Part shown: positions 63,460 through 64,000 of the stretch, one piece after another
How positions within the stretch are numbered: position 1 is the stretch's first letter
Layout: each line of letters starts with the position of its first letter
Source: Betaproteobacteria bacterium
Lineage (GTDB): Bacteria; Pseudomonadota; Gammaproteobacteria; Burkholderiales; Rhodocyclaceae
Direction: 5' to 3'
Assembly (NCBI GenBank): GCA_016709965.1
Contig: JADJLT010000001.1
Coordinates: forward strand, 1,323,001 to 1,387,000
Length of the DNA: 64,000 nucleotides
Made by a program: the position numbers and the translations under genes
Notes under the pieces: model-generated
Database searches by the model: none
What the model saw: only the letters and a program-made list of their open reading frames with translations
What the model was told of the DNA's origin: nothing

Positions 63460-64000
63460 TCAGATCATTTTCCAGGACAGCGTTTCACCTGCACGCAGCG
63501 GAACAATGGTATCGGTACTGATATACGGGTAATCAGCAGGAACGATCCAGTCCTGTTTAAGCAGCTTTACCTTGCTGGTATTGCGCGGCAGGCCATACCA
63601 GTCAGGGCCATTGAAGCTGGCAAAGGCCTCCAGCTTGTCGAGAGCCCCGGCCTGCTCGAAGGCCTCGGCATACAACTCCAGCGCCGCGTAGGCCGTATAG
63701 CAACCAGCACAACCACAGGAAGCCTCCTTGGTCTGCCTGGCATGCGGCGCCGAATCGGTACCGAGAAAGAATTTCGGATTGCCGGAAGTGGCCGCTGCAA
63801 CCAGCGCCTCGCGATGCGATTCGCGCTTCAGCACCGGCAGGCAATACCAGTGCGGACGTATGCCGCCCTGAAAGATGGCATTGCGGTTGTAAAGCAGATG
63901 ATGGGCAGTAATGGTGGCTGCTACGGTCAACGGCGAATTTGCAACAAATTCGGAAGCATCTTTGGTTGTAATGTGCTCCATGACCACCTTCAGTTTTGGA
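63460..64000 (-). CDS. pyrC: Dihydroorotase, C-terminal part (runs off the right edge)
   Basis: The open frame from the window edge reads PKLKVVMEHITTKDASEFV, then GGIRPHWYCLPVLKRESHREALVAAATSGNPKFFLGTDSAPHARQTKEA, as in class II (PyrC) dihydroorotase. The metal-site His and the Asp of LGTDSAPH are visible. It closes dihydroorotate in pyrimidine synthesis. The apparent start at 63987 is an in-frame GTG, not the true one, which lies outside. Confidence 0.93.
   Translation of the reverse strand, partial: PKLKVVMEHITTKDASEFVANSPLTVAATITAHHLLYNRNAIFQGGIRPHWYCLPVLKRESHREALVAAATSGNPKFFLGTDSAPHARQTKEASCGCAGCYTAYAALELYAEAFEQAGALDKLEAFASFNGPDWYGLPRNTSKVKLLKQDWIVPADYPYISTDTIVPLRAGETLSWKMI

Noticed and set aside
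63920..63940. CTACGGTCAACGGC in pyrC resembling the repeat core
   Set aside because: Two or more mismatches, no A-run, and it encodes the conserved LTVAA segment of dihydroorotase.

Overview
This window is about 60% G+C and reads as a chromosome segment of a betaproteobacterium, most likely from the Rhodocyclales (Dechloromonas/Azonexus/Zoogloea-like). That assignment is inferred from the proteins, the rpsU-yqeY-dnaG-rpoD macromolecular-synthesis cluster, a PEP-CTERM exported esterase and the number of diguanylate cyclases and sensor proteins. No 16S rRNA gene is present to confirm it. Gene density is high and most of the content is core housekeeping.

Layout. 1-8.4 kb: the 5' end of dnaE, a haem-sensor diguanylate cyclase, a PEP-CTERM GDSL hydrolase, an enoyl-CoA hydratase homologue, a REC-PAS-GGDEF regulator, a sialidase-like protein with a membrane partner, and a double-receiver protein. 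8.4-20 kb: flavodoxin and pirin genes opposite a LysR regulator, a CHASE-PAS hybrid histidine kinase, an overlapping quinone reductase / TAXI / ParA operon, a cache-domain protein and uvrD. 20-32 kb: leuS-lptE-holA, proA, a glutaryl-CoA-type dehydrogenase, an MFS permease, ogt-xerD, a ybaK gene broken by an amber codon, folB and plsY. 32-41 kb: katG, the tpx operon, tsaD opposite rpsU, then yqeY, dnaG and rpoD.

41.4-48.45 kb is a small integrative element. It lies between two nearly identical full-length CAU-anticodon tRNA genes. It carries a P4-type tyrosine integrase, AGGCTCC arm-type repeats at both ends, an IS21-family insertion with a frameshifted istB, an iteron-like repeat region and three unrecognised genes. 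Just outside its right end is a remnant of a chemotaxis receptor.

48.5-64 kb: a secreted cyanophycinase-like peptidase, arfB, a lipoprotein / ECF sigma / anti-sigma operon, a methyltransferase, a MoxR-VWA pair, the RNase P RNA gene (minus strand), an Lrp-type regulator next to leuA, a transglutaminase-like protein, a TTG-initiated infA and the pyrC / lipoprotein / DUF3025 operon.

The most unusual feature is a dispersed repeat of roughly 36-40 bp. Its core is CTGCGGTCAACCGG followed by an A-run; the best copies continue with CAGCC and an AAATTGAAATTTT block. At least eight good copies and one or two weak ones occur. They usually follow the stop codon of a gene in the sense direction. Some copies are translated: one lies in frame inside the anti-sigma factor, one lies inside the methyltransferase, one supplies the C-terminus of a 39-residue cysteine-rich protein, and a weak one supplies the tail of the MFS permease.
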